Shown one piece after another: positions 13,081-26,101 of a stretch of 64,000 nucleotides of DNA (the stretch's first letter is position 1; each line of letters opens with the position of its first letter). The notes below the pieces were generated by a model, which did not search any database, had not been told where the DNA came from, and was given only the letters and a program-made list of their open reading frames with translations. The DNA comes from Pithys albifrons albifrons (taxonomy: Eukaryota; Chordata; Aves; Passeriformes; Thamnophilidae), in assembly GCF_047495875.1 (NCBI RefSeq), contig NC_092472.1, positions 1,227,349-1,291,348 of the forward strand. Reading direction: 5' to 3'. The translations under genes and the position numbers were made by a program.

Positions 13081-16000
13081 CAGAAGCTTTTTAGCTCACA
13101 TTAGCTGGTTCCTTTGCTCCTTCTGGGTCTTGGATGGAGAAGTGACTCTCTGCTGGCACGGGTCAGTCTGCAGCTTTGTGCCAGTCTGTAAAGCCCTTGG
13201 AGCAGGTGGTGTTGGCCAAGGGCTGTCTCTTGCCCCATGGGCCATGTGGTGTGTCCTTGGGCTCCTCTGAGTTGGTGGCTCTGGGTCACAGCAGTGGTTG
13301 CTGAGCTCAGTGGTGGCAGCAGGTGTGGGGTAACTTGGTCACCTTGGCAGAGGTCTAAGGTGGCTTCTTTCCCCTATGGCAAAGGTGAGGGGCAGGCCTG
13401 CTCCTCGGGGTTGGCATGCAGATCTGGCCATCAGGACTGTCTGCAAATATTTCAGGTCTGCTGTGTAGAAATAGTGGTGGGGAATCCCTTTCTCCTGTCC
13501 ACTCCAAAGGCTGTGGAGAGAGATAAAAAGCAGAAAGTAAGAAGGTGTCCCAGTGGGGAGGAGGAACGGGCTTGGTGTTGTGGGGTAGCAAGTGTTGGAA
13601 GCAAGGTTTGTGCTCTGAGTTTTGTCCTTTGTCTGGATGCCTGAAGATCTTTAGAGTGAACTATGAGCTGATTACAGAGCCGATCAAAGTGCCCTCCAAG
13701 CTCTGTCCATCTGTGTTTGGATGGGTATGGGTTGGACACTGCAGTGGTGACATCCCCTGCCAGGGTGCCCACCATCTCAAGGGGACATTCCCCCTGCAGT
13801 CCACCCTTCAGGTGGGGAGGGGAGGGCAGGTTGCTCCAGTGCAGTGAGGAGAGAAAGGGCTGAGAAAATTTTGAATGGAAACATGGGCTGAGTTTGAGCT
13901 TTAAGGGTGATCTGAGTCTCTAGATGAAGTGAGACAAATAACAAATAATATAACATCATACAGATTTTATGCTGTCAGTGGTGATTCTTTAAACTCAAAA
14001 CACCCTAAAATGAGCTATTGGAGATATTACCTCTTTTCTTTGCTGCTCTTGTTCATAATGCCACAGATGAGGACTGTCTTAGTTCTGTACTTGATTTACT
14101 TTTTATATTAAGATTTAACATGGGATCTGCTTTTCTTAATCCAAACACTTATGGTTTGAATGCAGAATTATATTTGAGATTTTAAAGTACCTTTATTAAA
14201 ACATAAAACTAATTTTACAGTTCTGACAGGTCTTATTTAAATACCCAGTGCCAGATGCCTTTTGTCCCAAATGACTCTAGGAAAGGAAAAAAAGGCTTTT
14301 AAAACTTCTCATGCAATTAAAATGCAGTAAAAGGCAAGTAAATAGTCTTACATATGCCGAGGACTAAGGGTTACAGTTTAAGAAAAGTCCCATGAAAAAT
14401 GTGTTTCCAAAAATAAATATGTGAAACCAAAGGTGCTAAAGGGAGAGTTAATGTGATACCTGATTTTTGTTGGTTGTTTTATTATTTCTGTTGCTGCTGC
14501 TCTGAGAATATTTGCAGGAGTTGTGTTATGTCTGTAGGGAGAGACCTTTCCAAAGGGACTGGTGCAGAGGACTCTTCTCCAAGGTCCTTCACCTGAGGGT
14601 GTCTTTGGTGCAGCTGGTTCCAGATGTGTGTCTCCAGGTGCTGTAGGGGATCAGTTCTTGTCCACCTCTTTTAAACCTTACCCGAAAATAGTTACACTCT
14701 AAGTACTCTTACCTAAGGGTGACGATTTTCTGTACTTCATTTAATAATATGTTACCTTTTACTTGGCAAAAAGGAGCTTCAGCAGCACAAACATTAAGAA
14801 GTCAGATATCTTTGAAATTGTGTTTGTGACCAATTCTAAGAGCAACTCTTGCTTCAAATCTTAGAACACAGAGGAATTTTCCCCATGTGCCAGAACATTT
14901 TCTTCTGGTAGGTTATGCTGCTGCCTCTGCTGCTCTGGGTTCCAGAGCCACAAGAATCCCACTGAAAACACCGGAGCATCCTGCAACTTCACTTTCAGCA
15001 TATTTTTTACTTGCTGGAAGAAGGGAAGGTTACAATGAGCCCCTTTGAGAAAATGGATGAACATGCTTATGTTCTGATCCATAAAATTAATTATCCTAAT
15101 TTCAGCTTTTACTGTGGCACAGAATAAGAACCCTGCTGGGTAGAATTTAACATCTTTGTGTATCAGGTACATCTGATAATCTTAATTCAACTAATACTGC
15201 AAATGCTTTACGCATTTCTCCCGATTAGCCCCATCTTGGAGCGCTCACAAATACCACAGTGGGACCTGGACAGACTAACTTTTGGAGTGTGTGAAACCAT
15301 CCCGGTGCTGGCATACAGAGAGATTTATGTGTTTGGGACTCTATGGTAAGAGGATATGGTGGTGCTAACATCACACCTACTTTATCACTGAGGAGAAGCA
15401 GCCAACCCTCAGCTGGGTGAGCGCTGCAGGGTACATGAGGTCTGTCGTGCACCCCTGGCCACAAGCAGAGCAGCTTTGGAGAAAGAGTACATGGAGTTCC
15501 CGTAGTTGTCATTTGCTCCTTATTGTTATTTTTGTGTACATCAGTGTTTTTATTGGGTTCAACTGAGACTCGGAACAAGAGTCAAAATAACTTCATCAGG
15601 ATTTGTTCTTGTGGTAATTCTAACCCTCTGTGGGGATGAGAAAGGTTCATGCTCTTTCCAGACCCGAGAGACTCCAGTGCTTTGGATGCCTTTCAACCAA
15701 GTGCTCAGGGCCAGGTTCTGAGGTCGTTGTCTGTTGGGCCTGACTGTGTCAGTAGGAGTTTATTCAAATGAGAATGATCAAAGACAGCAGGGTTTGGCCC
15801 TTTATTTTTCATTTTAGGTGCTTTTTCAAGCATAACAGAGCTTCTGAACTTTTTTGAGGCTCATCCTTCACTAATTCCAGACTCAGAGCCTGGCGACTTA
15901 TCAAGCAGTTTTCCTGCCTCTGTAGAAACACTGTCCACTTGAGCTGTGTTTGGAGGCAGCAAGGCACCCTGGTGAGATGGAGGAATTTCTGCGCTAACAG

Positions 16001-16915
16001 TTTGAATGCTTCTCTTTCCAGGCTTACTTCTTAGTCCTGACGAGTTTGCAGGTGGCAAAGTTCAGAGCAGAATTTGTTCACTGTCGTTCTCCCCCGGGCG
16101 TTTCTAAAGCACACAACATACCTGCCTCCACTTTTACTGAATCTTCTCTCAACAAGCTTATTCACCATCACTGAAGCAACTGCCACAATATTTTTAGCGT
16201 CTTTTATGGTGAATTGTGTATAAAACATCTGCACGAGGCCAAGTCTGATTTCCCACTGCCTAGTTCTGTTTTCTTAGATCTACAAAAATGGGTGTAAATG
16301 GCTCTGTGTCAAAATGACATTATTTTGCATTCATTTTTCATGTGGGTAAATGCTGACCAACCTTTGGGCAGTGCAGACTTGGGCCAGTAATATGGTACTT
16401 AGAGCTCAGACTTTTTTTATTGTTGTTGGTTGGGTTTTTGTTTTTCACAGAGTCACAGACTCAGGGATTTATTAAACTTTTATTAAAGTTGGACAAGATC
16501 TCTAAGATTTACTTTAGCATTTATTCTGGTCTTATATCAGCTAACCTGTCAAACAATTTTCATATGTGTGGTCTAATAAAAGACTCATATTAGCACATTT
16601 TCATGTAAACATCTCCCAAAATGTAGTGAATAGAGTAAGTTTGTGGGGACTGTGTCTGGAAGCTTGGACATTTTATAGGAGGCTGGGCAGTTCAGAGAAG
16701 AGGACTTCTTTGTTTTAGAATCTCCTTTTTATGTTGATAGTGCCATTCTGGCATAAACAACACATCTACAGAGTAGGGAGGCAGAATCTCCCTGCGATGG
16801 TCCCTGAGACTCTTGGGGAACACCAGCAACTCAGCATGGTTCCCTGGGCATTGTTAGCTACTGCTGAACTGGTGTAGAAATTTTTTGGGTGGGCATCCCT
16901 CTAGGTAAGACCTCT
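13081..16915. other. intronic DNA, mostly AT-rich, nothing firmly recognised
   Basis: 13930-14480 and 14700-15200 are AT-rich intron sequence. A possible very old minus-orientation CR1 end lies at 16448-16525 (ACAGAGTCACAGACTCAGGG, then GTTGGACAAGATCTCTAAGA), too degraded for confidence. No coding exon was recognised. Confidence 0.4.
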
Positions 16916-17047
16916 GTAATGGTCAGGGCCAGGCTGAATGGTGCATTGAACCCCCTGGTCTAGTGGAAGGTGTCCCTGCCCATGGCAGGGGTGTTGGAAC
17001 CAGCCGAGCTTTAAAGTCCCTTCCAACCCAAACCATTCTGTTGTTCC
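16916..17047 (+). mobile_element. CR1 LINE 3'-end fragment
   Basis: Carries the CR1 series CTGGTCTAGTGGAAGGTGTC, CCTGCCCATGGCAGGGG, GGTTGGAAC, TTTAAAGTCCCTTCCAACCC and AAACCATTCTGTTGTTCC, in the right order up to the degenerate terminal octamer. Confidence 0.88.
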
Positions 17048-20000
17048 AGGTTTCTATAAATGGCTTAAATAGTGGAGGTTTCACTAGTGTGGGAGTGATA
17101 CTCTCTGACCCAAGTATCTCAGGCTCTGTGGGGTTAACTGCAGCTCAGTGTGTCATGCCTGCACATCTGTCCTGGGCTGGGCACTCAGGCTGGTGTGGTT
17201 TCTGCATATCTTGGCCTTGTGTCCTGTAGACATGCCAGGGAGTGCCAAGGGATAGCTCAGTGCACTGGAAGTGGGACAGGATGGGAGTGCCTGAAAGCAT
17301 CTCCTGGAATCTGAAGCTCCTTTCAGCTCATGTTGAGGTTAAGCCCAGAGGAAGGTGTTCCAGAAAGTGTTCCCAGGAAGGGGAACGTTAGCCCTTGTGC
17401 TGTGGTCCTGCACCTTTCTCCACCACCCTGAGCCCCTGGGGCAGTGGCAAAAGGGCAGGGTGAGCAGACAGCTCACTGGGCAGAGGGAACCTCTCACCAA
17501 AGCCATGCCCAAAGCTGTGCTCCCAGTGTGTTCAACTCCACAGGCAGTGGCAGAGGTGGGACCCTGAAGCCAGGTAGGCATCTTTATCAGCACTTGAGGG
17601 ACTTCCGATGTGTGTGGAGTCCTTTGTGTGGAAGCATTTACAGGATCAAGTTGCTGCAGTGTAAGTGCCTTTGAGGTCTTTGCTGCACTATAGATTTTCT
17701 TCTGATGTCTCCCATGCAAATATTTAACCTGTCTGGTTCCTGAGAGCTACCGAGACTGTTCGTGGGTGGCAGGTTGCCTCTGCAATCTGTCCTTTGTTCA
17801 TGCAGGGCCCTTGGTCCTGTTCCCTTTTCCACCCCAGGATGGGGAAGAAAGACGTGCCACGGGGACTTGGCAATTGGTGTATGTCTTGATGCTCCAAATT
17901 TTCTTTCTCTTTCGTTGCAACAGTTAGGGAGGGACAGATACATTGTTTAAAACAAAACCTCATTTGTAGTAACAGCGTTTTTAGCAGCCTGGGTCAGGAC
18001 TGCGAGTCTCCCCAGGCAGACCCTGCACTGACACCTCGAGTCCTTCCCTGCCTTGTGCAAAGCTTAAAAAAGAAAATTACTGGAGCCTGGCTCTTGGAGC
18101 TGCTCTTGCTGCTCCTCCCCATGAACATCCCTTTTAATAGTTTGCCATACGTATGCTCTGCTCGCTCGGGACAGACGTGATGAGCTCACTGCAGTGGTAT
18201 GTGGGTCAGAGCTCTGCCCTCCTGAGCACCAGCCTCACTGATTGGAGGGGTTACTCCTGATTTGCACCTGAATATTTGAGAAGGGAGTTGGGTTCTGCAG
18301 ATTATAACTGTTAAATATGATACAGTTTGCAGGATTATGCAAGTGTGCAAACAAATCTTAGGGATGCAGCCTAGACTCCCTCACTGGTCCATGGCCTGTG
18401 GGCTTCATTAGACCCTCCAGACTTTACCTAATTTTGGCATTATTCCTTCATCATTACATCATGAATGTGGAGACAGGGTCATTCTCTCCTATGTTGTGAT
18501 CGTGTAAAGGATCCACAAGGTTTTAGTAGTGGATAGGCAGTGTTTGAACAGGTTTCAAGTATTTTAAGCACCCTTACCTGTGCTGGGAGTCACACAAGAA
18601 GATTCAGTCTTACCAGAAAGTGGATTTTACTCTCCCATCAAGTGCAATATATGCACTATGAACTATGGAAACCTGCTTTGTCTCAGTTCATTGCCCCAGA
18701 CCAACAAAATGGGAAAGCTGCTCTCTATGCCACATGCTGTGCTCCCAGCCTTGGGGTGTCAGTACATCCTTCCTCTTCATTCACTGGAAATGGTTCCAAG
18801 TCTAAGAGTGGTTTCCCTGGCTTTGTTTCAGAAAAGAAGTGTGCAACAAAATCTTGGTCCCCTGAGAGAGCCTTTTGCCCTGGAAATCTGTTTTAGCTGG
18901 CTGCCTTCAGGGTACCTGTGAGCAGTGTAAGTGCCCGTAGTTCCTTCTCTCTGTGGCTTCTGTCTCCTTTTGCAAGGTTTTTACCTGGGGAAAAAAAAAG
19001 ACAACAGTGGATAGACTTGAAGTATCCTCCTGCATCCTCCTTGCATTTCCCCCTTTCTCTATTTATCTGAAACTAAGCATTTTGTGATAGGTACATGTAA
19101 ACCTTACACTTCTCAGGTGCCCTCTTTCTCCTCTCTTTCCCTGTACATTTCTGACTCCTGTCCTCCCACTCCCAGGAAATATTTGAAAGATAATTTGGCA
19201 TATTTTCTGCCACCTTCACATATCTCCCTGACTTCATGTTTTCTTAGCTGGAAGATAGCTTTTCAACATATATATATGTAATCATTTTCACCCAGACTTG
19301 TGAGGAATTCCAGTCTCTTCCAGTGGGAGTTTTCAGGAAGGTTTAGGTTAAATGGGCCAACAAGGCAAAAGCGTGTAGCAGGAGATCTCACCCTCTAAAG
19401 ACATCTTTTCTCTTTTGCCTTTCCCCCACATCCCCCTAGAAAATATATCAGAATATCTAGCTTTCAAAGAATTTAAACAATAATATCTGATCCGAAGATT
19501 GGAGTACAGGGCCTTTGAAAATAAAGATTGTAATCTCTGTACAGTGTATCCAGGGATGGATGGAGCTGGAACTCAGGTGTGCTGAGCAGCAGAATTCTGT
19601 GGGGATGCTGCTCCAGCATGGTGGGACTCATTTTCCTTGAGCTCTCCACGGAAATTCTCTTAGATTTTCCCTGCCACTTTCATTGTGGACATGGTGTCTT
19701 TATCACAGAGATAAGACAGATGCCAAGTCCAGTTTGACTTAATCTAAAACATGACTGAGCTTTTCTGCTGCTGCATGTGAGTGGGGTGGGAAACACCACA
19801 AGCCCCTTGTGCTGGGTCAGCCTGACCCCCAGGAACTCTTGTTGCAGCATTCAGGGTTGGGATTCATCCCAGCTGATTTTAGATGTGCTGTTCAAGGTCC
19901 CTGTCCCTGCTCCTCAAAGAATTTAGGGAGATGCCTGTTATACAAAGAAGCATCAGCTGTCAGGGGTGCTGCAGACTGGAAGCCAGCTGGGTTATAACCC

Positions 20001-20389
20001 ACCCTAAAGCTGCATTGGTCTCCCTTGTAGGAAAGGCAGCCAGGGATCCCTAGAAATAAGATGTTTCCAACATCTTAGGACTTAGATTTTTCAGAAGTGG
20101 GTGCCTCTGTGTGGCCTTGGCCTGTACTGGTGCAGCTCAGGTCACAGTGGGGATCAGGCATTGTCTGCTGAGCCTCCTTCCCTGTGCTTCCCATTCCCAG
20201 ACATTGGGTGCAGGAGGAACTCTGGGGGTCACAGGCCCCTCGGGCTGCTGGGCTGTGCATTCTGGTGTGTTTGCTGGCATGGGGGTCTCACTGATTGCTG
20301 CTTATCCCTTGCTGCTCAGCCTGGGCTGTGGCACGAGCCTGGGAGGGATCTCAGCACTGCTGTAACCTTTGTGGCCAGCAGGAAAGGTG
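17048..20389. other. intronic DNA, nothing recognised
   Basis: Single-copy-looking intron sequence with only short chance open frames and a small TATATATA run near 19269-19277. Confidence 0.45.
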
Positions 20390-20625
20390 ACTTCCATTTA
20401 GTTCTAAATTATGACATTATTTTATTAGATCTTAAAACTTTATTTAAATTTTTTATTTAAAAAGGGGGAGGAAGGTATCATATTTTAATTAGCAGCGGTG
20501 CCAAAGGAGACCTAGATTAATTATTTGAAATCACTCCATCCAGATGGTTTTAATTTTCACAGCAGGGAACCGGCATCTTTTTAGGTGATATTTTTCAAAT
20601 TAAAATCAGCTTGGATATTACTCAT
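20390..20625. promoter_or_regulatory. AT-rich candidate conserved element
   Basis: Non-repetitive AT-rich block with ATTAATTATTTGAAAT, TTTTAATTAGCAGC, CAGATGG (E-box-like) and CAAATTAAAATCAGC. The mixture of homeodomain and E-box-type words in unique sequence resembles developmental enhancers. This rests on motif content only. Confidence 0.3.
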
Positions 20626-22479
20626 ACTGGCTGCAGAGTGAGGGGGTGGGGGATGTGAGCCAGAGTGCCCCGTGTTTGTCCACCTAAGTGTGGGCTGCCC
20701 GTGGGGACCTGCGTCACAGAGGTGTGAGTGCTGCCTGTCCTTTGGGACTGCAGCTCAAGGCTCTCATGTTGGAGTGTTTTGTCAGTGTTAGCTCCTACTT
20801 TGGCTGACCAAAGCTGGTATCTGATATTCAGTGTTCTTCTCAGCAGCTTAAGTGCAGCACTGAGGCTGGAATGGATGGGGAATACCTTGCAGCTTAGAAG
20901 GGAACTTGCGGCATCCTGTGGGGAGCCCTCACTCGACCCCTTTGGCAGGTGGTCCCACATCTACTTATGTGCCTGGCTGGTTTCCACACTGTGGATCTGT
21001 GGGCAGTTCCTTGATGCTCTGGGTGTTGGCCATGGTTCCTGGACCAAGCCTTGCTGGCTCCATGACCCCTGCATGTGTACTGGCTGCTGTGTTCCCTCTC
21101 TGAGGCTGACCATTAGCTCACAGGTTTGATACCACTTTGGCAGGTGTCAGGACAAAGCATGCAGCACCCAGTTGTTCCTTGCAAGCTGCTCTCCATCACA
21201 GACACCCAAACCCATGATGCATTCTGAAAAACTTAGACAAATATCCATATTTGTGCATGATTGCAAGTAATATTTTGCTGTAATACAGACATTACCCACT
21301 TGCTGTCAGAAAGAAGTGACAATTTAAATATCCCCTGTGGTAACAGGTTTAACAAATATATCTAAATAAATATAAGCAGCTAATAACTTGAAACCCCTGA
21401 ACTTGCAGATGTGACTGAGCTGCAAAGGGAAAACTGTTTAGGGCCCTTGTGAGTTAAAGGTTTGTGATATTTGCACTGCTGCAGAAGCCAAAAGCTGACT
21501 TTACAAGTGGGAAAAATATGAATGTGTTTAAATGAAACAAACTCCCACTTCTATCGCCATGGTAAATCCTTACAATGAATGTATTTGCTCTTAGAGGGCT
21601 TTAAACCTTGAAATATGAATGCCAAAAAGAATTTGACTTTTTGCAGCACAGATCAAACATTCTCCAGAGTTTGGCAAAAGCTGTGTTTCTACAACAAGGC
21701 TCAGGTCTTACAGGCGTGAGTATTTCCAGAGCAGGACCATGGAGTTGCACTTGCTGACACTCACACATTCTTGCATTGTGTTTCAACTATGTCTCCTTTC
21801 TCCCCCTCCGTACTGGAGATGGATCTGAACCAAAATGTCCAGTCTGCCTGTTCCTGCCTCTCTGGGGAAATTCCTGGAATCTGAATCTTGAGCATGACTG
21901 GAATTTGTGTTTAGATTAGAGCTGGAATAAAAGGCTGAATTTAGATGTGTCTGGGTTTCTGAAATGATGATGATGTCACAGTGCTCACCTGGGTGGCAGC
22001 TCAGCCCCTCCTGCAGATACAGCTGTGTCAGAGCAGGTGGTGTAGGAAGATGCAGCAGAAATCCACCCTCTACCATGGCTCCTGGTGATGCTCTGGCATC
22101 GATAAATGTGTGAGACACTGTGAGATTGGACATATTTCTCCCAGCTAGAGCTGAAGACCTGGACCTGGACTGCCCGAAGGCAGTTTATGACATCCTGGAA
22201 GCACAGCTAGACATGAAGGACATCTGAATTGTGGATGTGTATCAGACAGAACAAGCAGTGCCACATTTCTCCCCTGCTAGCTGTTGTGCTGATCTTCAGG
22301 AGATCACAGTGATATTTTGCACCAGGAGCATGTGGCTGGATCACTTCTGTGCAGTGTTTGAGGGCTGCTGGCTGTGGGAAAAGGATTTTCTTTCTTGTCA
22401 TGCCAATCTTTCTCCTTCATGAGAATAAAATACATGTTCTTATAATCCAAGAACCCTGCAATGTGAAGGAGAACACTGT
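20626..22479. other. intronic DNA, nothing recognised
   Basis: No gene or clear repeat. Open frames such as 20728-21129 lack domains and splice context. Confidence 0.45.
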
Positions 22480-22654
22480 CGTTGGCACAGGCTGCCCAGG
22501 GCAGTGGTGGAGTCACCATCCCTGGAGATGTTTAAGAGGTGTGTAGATGTGACACTTGGGGACATGGTTTAGACACTTGGGGACATTGGGGGAACAGTTG
22601 GACTTGATGATCTCAGAGGTTTTTTCCAACCTAAGTGATTCTATGATTCTATTA
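22480..22654 (+). mobile_element. CR1 LINE 3'-end fragment
   Basis: Matches the CR1 ORF2 C-terminus and 3' UTR: a GGCACAGGCTGCCCAGGGCA block, 'GGTGGAGTCACCATCCCTGG', a partly duplicated 'GACACTTGGGGACAT' spacer, 'GTTGGACTTGATGATCTCAG', and the terminus with two ATTCTAT octamers. It lies about 300 bp before the FGF18 exon at 22963, in the same orientation. Confidence 0.92.
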
Positions 22655-22940
22655 GCATCAAGCTAATCTTGCTGATGGGGTGTCAGGGCTGGTGTGGACA
22701 GATGGAGCACACACGTGTGGATGCCCACTCTGTGTTAAAACCAGCATTAAACCCGGACCATCCATAGAGGAGTTAGTGGGAAGGTGTCAGTTCTGCACCT
22801 GTGACCAAGCGGTGAGCTCTGCCCCTGGGTGGTCCCTTGGGTTGTTCCTGTGTGAAGCATCCCAGGGTGGTGCAGCTGGAGGTAATGGGACAGTGCACTT
22901 TGCACCCTGTGACTTAATGGGACCACATTGGTAAATGCTT

Positions 22941-22964
22941 TTTTTATTTCTTCCTTTACAAGCC
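22941..22964 (+). other. FGF18: 3' splice site of FGF18 penultimate exon
   Basis: A T-rich tract (TTTTTTTATTTCTTCCTTTAC, positions ~22940-22959) is followed by AAG, with the exon starting CC|CAG at 22963. A second AG at 22966-22967 (CCCAG) would remove one codon plus the split codon. The first is preferred because it keeps the Ala completed from a phase-1 codon, as in other FGF8-subfamily genes. Confidence 0.8.
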
Positions 22965-23069
22965 CAGCTTCTAGTGGAAACAGACACTTTTGGCAGTCAA
23001 GTCCGGATCAAAGGGAAGGAGACAGATTTCTACCTTTGCATGAACAGGAAAGGCAAGCTAGTGGGGAAG
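22963..23069 (+). CDS. FGF18: FGF18 penultimate coding exon (107 bp)
   Basis: Encodes residues corresponding to 84-119 of the 207-residue secreted growth factor FGF18: Ala(split)-[11 protein letters not shown], then the strand with [17 protein letters not shown]18 is a heparin-binding ligand of FGFR3-type receptors acting in cartilage, bone, limb and lung development. The VETDTFGS segment is shared by FGF8, FGF17 and FGF18; the rest matches FGF18 as I know it. The exon enters in phase 1 and ends in phase 0 at a consensus donor (AAG|GTAAGT), reading directly into the exon at 48237. One position reads Asp where the mammalian protein has Glu (KETDFY versus KETEFY). It encodes the central beta-trefoil strands, starts the FGF signature (GKLVGK) and is too short to be found as an ATG-initiated ORF. 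Confidence 0.95.
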
Positions 23070-26000
23070 GTAAGTGTTTCCTATTAATTAATTTGTAACC
23101 TGAATGTTACCTTTAGCAGCCTCCTCAGGGCTGTAATGATGTGTTCGAGCTTCGCTTGTCAGCCTCAAATGAGAAGCAGGATGGAGGGGTGTGGGGTGTG
23201 GGAGGCTGCCTGTGCCCCCCAACCTCCCCAGCACCTGTAGAACAGCCCTGCAGCCCAGCTGGGATCTCTAGGGATGCCCCACATGTGGATGGGTTTGTGC
23301 TTCCCAGTTGTGTTCAACTGACATGAGGTGTCACGTCGGCATCCCAGTGCCGTGGGCACCTCCACAGCAACTTTCTTATTGAGTTTTCCCTAGGGGGAAA
23401 TGCATGGTATAAATTTCACCAAAAAATTCCTTTTGGAGGGAAATTGAAAGCAAAAGGGCAAGTGGAGAGCTGTGCTGGGGTTTGATGCCTGGGGTTGTAG
23501 GCAACATGAGGCCTCTTCCTCTCAGTGGTGAGCCAGGGGCTGGTGTGCCAGACCTCATACTGGAATCCCAGCATCATGCTGGGGCTGGGCCTCACAGTTC
23601 AGTGTTACAGGAATATCTTCCTACTTTGGATGCCCCCCAATGGAAGCATGTAACAAATTGCAGTGTGTTTACCCATCTAGCTTAACTTCTTTGCTAAAAT
23701 CATATTTTTTGTGTATTAACTTGTTTTTGTAATTTAGGCAGTTCTGTATTGCTGGTGAAGCTGGAGCCTTGCTAACCAGGCAGGGGCTTGTGCAAAGCTA
23801 AATTACCACTAAAAAAGAAGTAAAATAAAACATCCCAGCCTTCCAAAACCTGCTGCCTGCACTCTGCACCACCCAGCATTCAAATCTGGCATCTTTGTGG
23901 CTGTGAAAAGGGAAGCTGAGTTTTGTTTTGAGTCAGGGCAGCAAAAGCCACAGCCCAAACAGAAACCAGACACCAAATGGCTCTGATGAAAAATGACTTA
24001 GTTTTGTGGTCCCGGGAGTGACACCTGCAGGCAGTGCCTTCCCCAGCAGATCCTCCCTCTTCCCACTTGTGTTTCCCTCGGGAGCAGTGCGGATGCACTG
24101 TCAGCCTGAGCCCAGATGGTTTGCTGCCAGCTGTGGCTGTGTGCCTGACCTGCTCTGGAGCTGCCTGTCCAGGCATCCAGGGCACTGCTTGGAGTTGGGG
24201 AGACTTGGGAATCGGTGCTCCAGGAGGACTGGACTAAAGCAGATGGATCTCTTCTCACTTCCTGCACTTATGTGATGCGATTACAATGCTGCACGAGACA
24301 CTGTTGTTTGGTCTTCGACAGGGAAATTAATTGTTTTAACCAGATTTGAGCCTCTCAGGATACACATTGGATGCTTTCAAAGATTGCATTGAACACAAAC
24401 CTGGCTTTGATGTTTTTGTGCCTTAATTTTCCATCCTCTACACGTGATGATATCATTTTTCCCTCAAATGTTACAAGGATAATTTTGTTAATGTCTATAG
24501 GGTGCTAATACCACAGTTATGGAGACCTTAGAAGTGCTCAAATTAGACAGGCTAAAATGAGCATCAAATCTTACCTTTTTTGTTAGTAGACATTTCCCCA
24601 AGTGGATCAGCAATGGCACACTGTTCAGTCTACAGCCTTTCCTGCTTTGTTCTGAGTGCCCAGGAGCACCCTGGCAAAGGCAGCACCTGTTTTTCAAAAC
24701 ATACATTGTATTTGTATATAGTATTTATTTGAGACTCATCCCTTGATTTGGCCCACTGGATGCCAAGGCAGGACAGTTCTTTAGCTTGTCATCTTTCATG
24801 CAGCATGAACCTTTTTTTTACCCCTAATATATATTTTTCATAGAGTTGAGTTGGCAAATGGTTTGTTACAAAAAAATAAGTAAGTCTATTCTTGTAAATA
24901 TGAGCCTTCCCACCTCAGCCTGCTGATAAGTTCACAAAGCAGCTGACCTGAGCAGGAGAGGTGTGGGACATGGCATTTGGAAAGAAATTGTTCCAGATGT
25001 GTTGCCCATGTTAACAGCTTCTCATGAGCAAAAAAAGAAAATAATAACATATCTTCTTGATACCAAAGAGTGTGGTTTTAATTAGTATCATAGTTTCAGC
25101 TCTTTTTGTGGCAAGAGTTTGAGGGAATGCTTTTTAGTTTGAATGCTCTAAACAGCTAGCAAACCCCAAGGAAAACATTAGATAGAAGTTACGGCTGGGC
25201 TTATACAAATATTTAAGGTCAGTCTGGGGGTGGAGGGGAATGAAACGCATAAACTGATTGTTTCACGGTTGTCCTGGTATGTTCATTTGGCAAGAGAAGA
25301 GCCATGGGACCAAACCGGGTCTCTTCCTCTGCTCATTTCCTATTGCCTTACACGGCATAATCCCCAACAACACCAGCACATGCCATCTGGCTTTATTCTG
25401 CTCCTCACTCAGCAGTTCTGGGTCCCCCACGGTTGAAAACCTGCTTTGAATTTAATCCCTTTTGTGTTCCATAATCACCTAGAAGGTGTATTATGGTCTG
25501 GAACATGCTGTTGTTACTCTCAGCTAGAACTGGTGACGAAGGCTCTGGACATGGACAGGGCTTGTGCCCCACCTTGGAGCTGGTTGTGTTGCATGGAAGC
25601 ACACTAACCCCAAAGCCTTTGCTCCTTTATTTATGATAAATTGCAGCTACACCAGCATTTCTGGGCAGAGACCATCTGATGGAGCCTTCTCAGGAGGCAC
25701 AACTTGTGTTGTCTTCCTCGTCAGATGTTACTACATATGTGTTCACAGCCAATTTTGAGTTGTTTTGGGCAGACAACTGACTGTATTGTAACATTTGCAG
25801 CTGCTGAGGTCACTGATGCTCCACGTGCTGCTTGTGAAAACAGGAGGACAGGGCAGGTGTTGTACAGGAGTGACTTCTCTGTTAAAGGTGACCAGTACCC
25901 AGGGAAAACAAATTGGATTGTAGTTATTTGTGGGTTATTGCTCTTGCATTGAAGAAGGACCAAGAAACAGTTTTTCACTTCTGACCATATGGGGTTTTTT

Positions 26001-26101
26001 TGCTTGTGGGTTTTTGGTGCCTCTGTGTGTGCAAACAGAAAAATTGTAGGTCCTGAGTTTTTTGATCTTGCTGGAGTTTTCTGTGGAACACAGAACTTTA
26101 T

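Larger units (their letters stand above)
1..22962 (+). other. FGF18: FGF18 intron upstream of the penultimate coding exon (partial; 5' end outside window)
   Basis: The exon at 22963 starts in phase 1 (two bases complete a split codon), so an upstream coding exon must exist. It should end near the FGF18 residues Asp-Lys-Tyr and contain the N-terminal trefoil strands. I searched by eye for the expected coding words (for example Gly-Lys-His-Ile-Gln-Val and Leu-Tyr-Gln-Leu-Tyr) and found none, so this whole stretch is read as intron, at least 22.9 kb. It holds CR1 fragments, a G-rich minisatellite, a CpG-rich block and AT-rich candidate enhancers, all listed separately. The remainder is unremarkable single-copy-looking DNA. 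A short exon missed by eye cannot be excluded. Confidence 0.65.

Noticed and set aside
16031..16234. Minus-strand 67-codon frame with a protein-like look
   Set aside because: Begins and ends without splice consensus and has no recognisable family; could at most be a conserved non-coding stretch.
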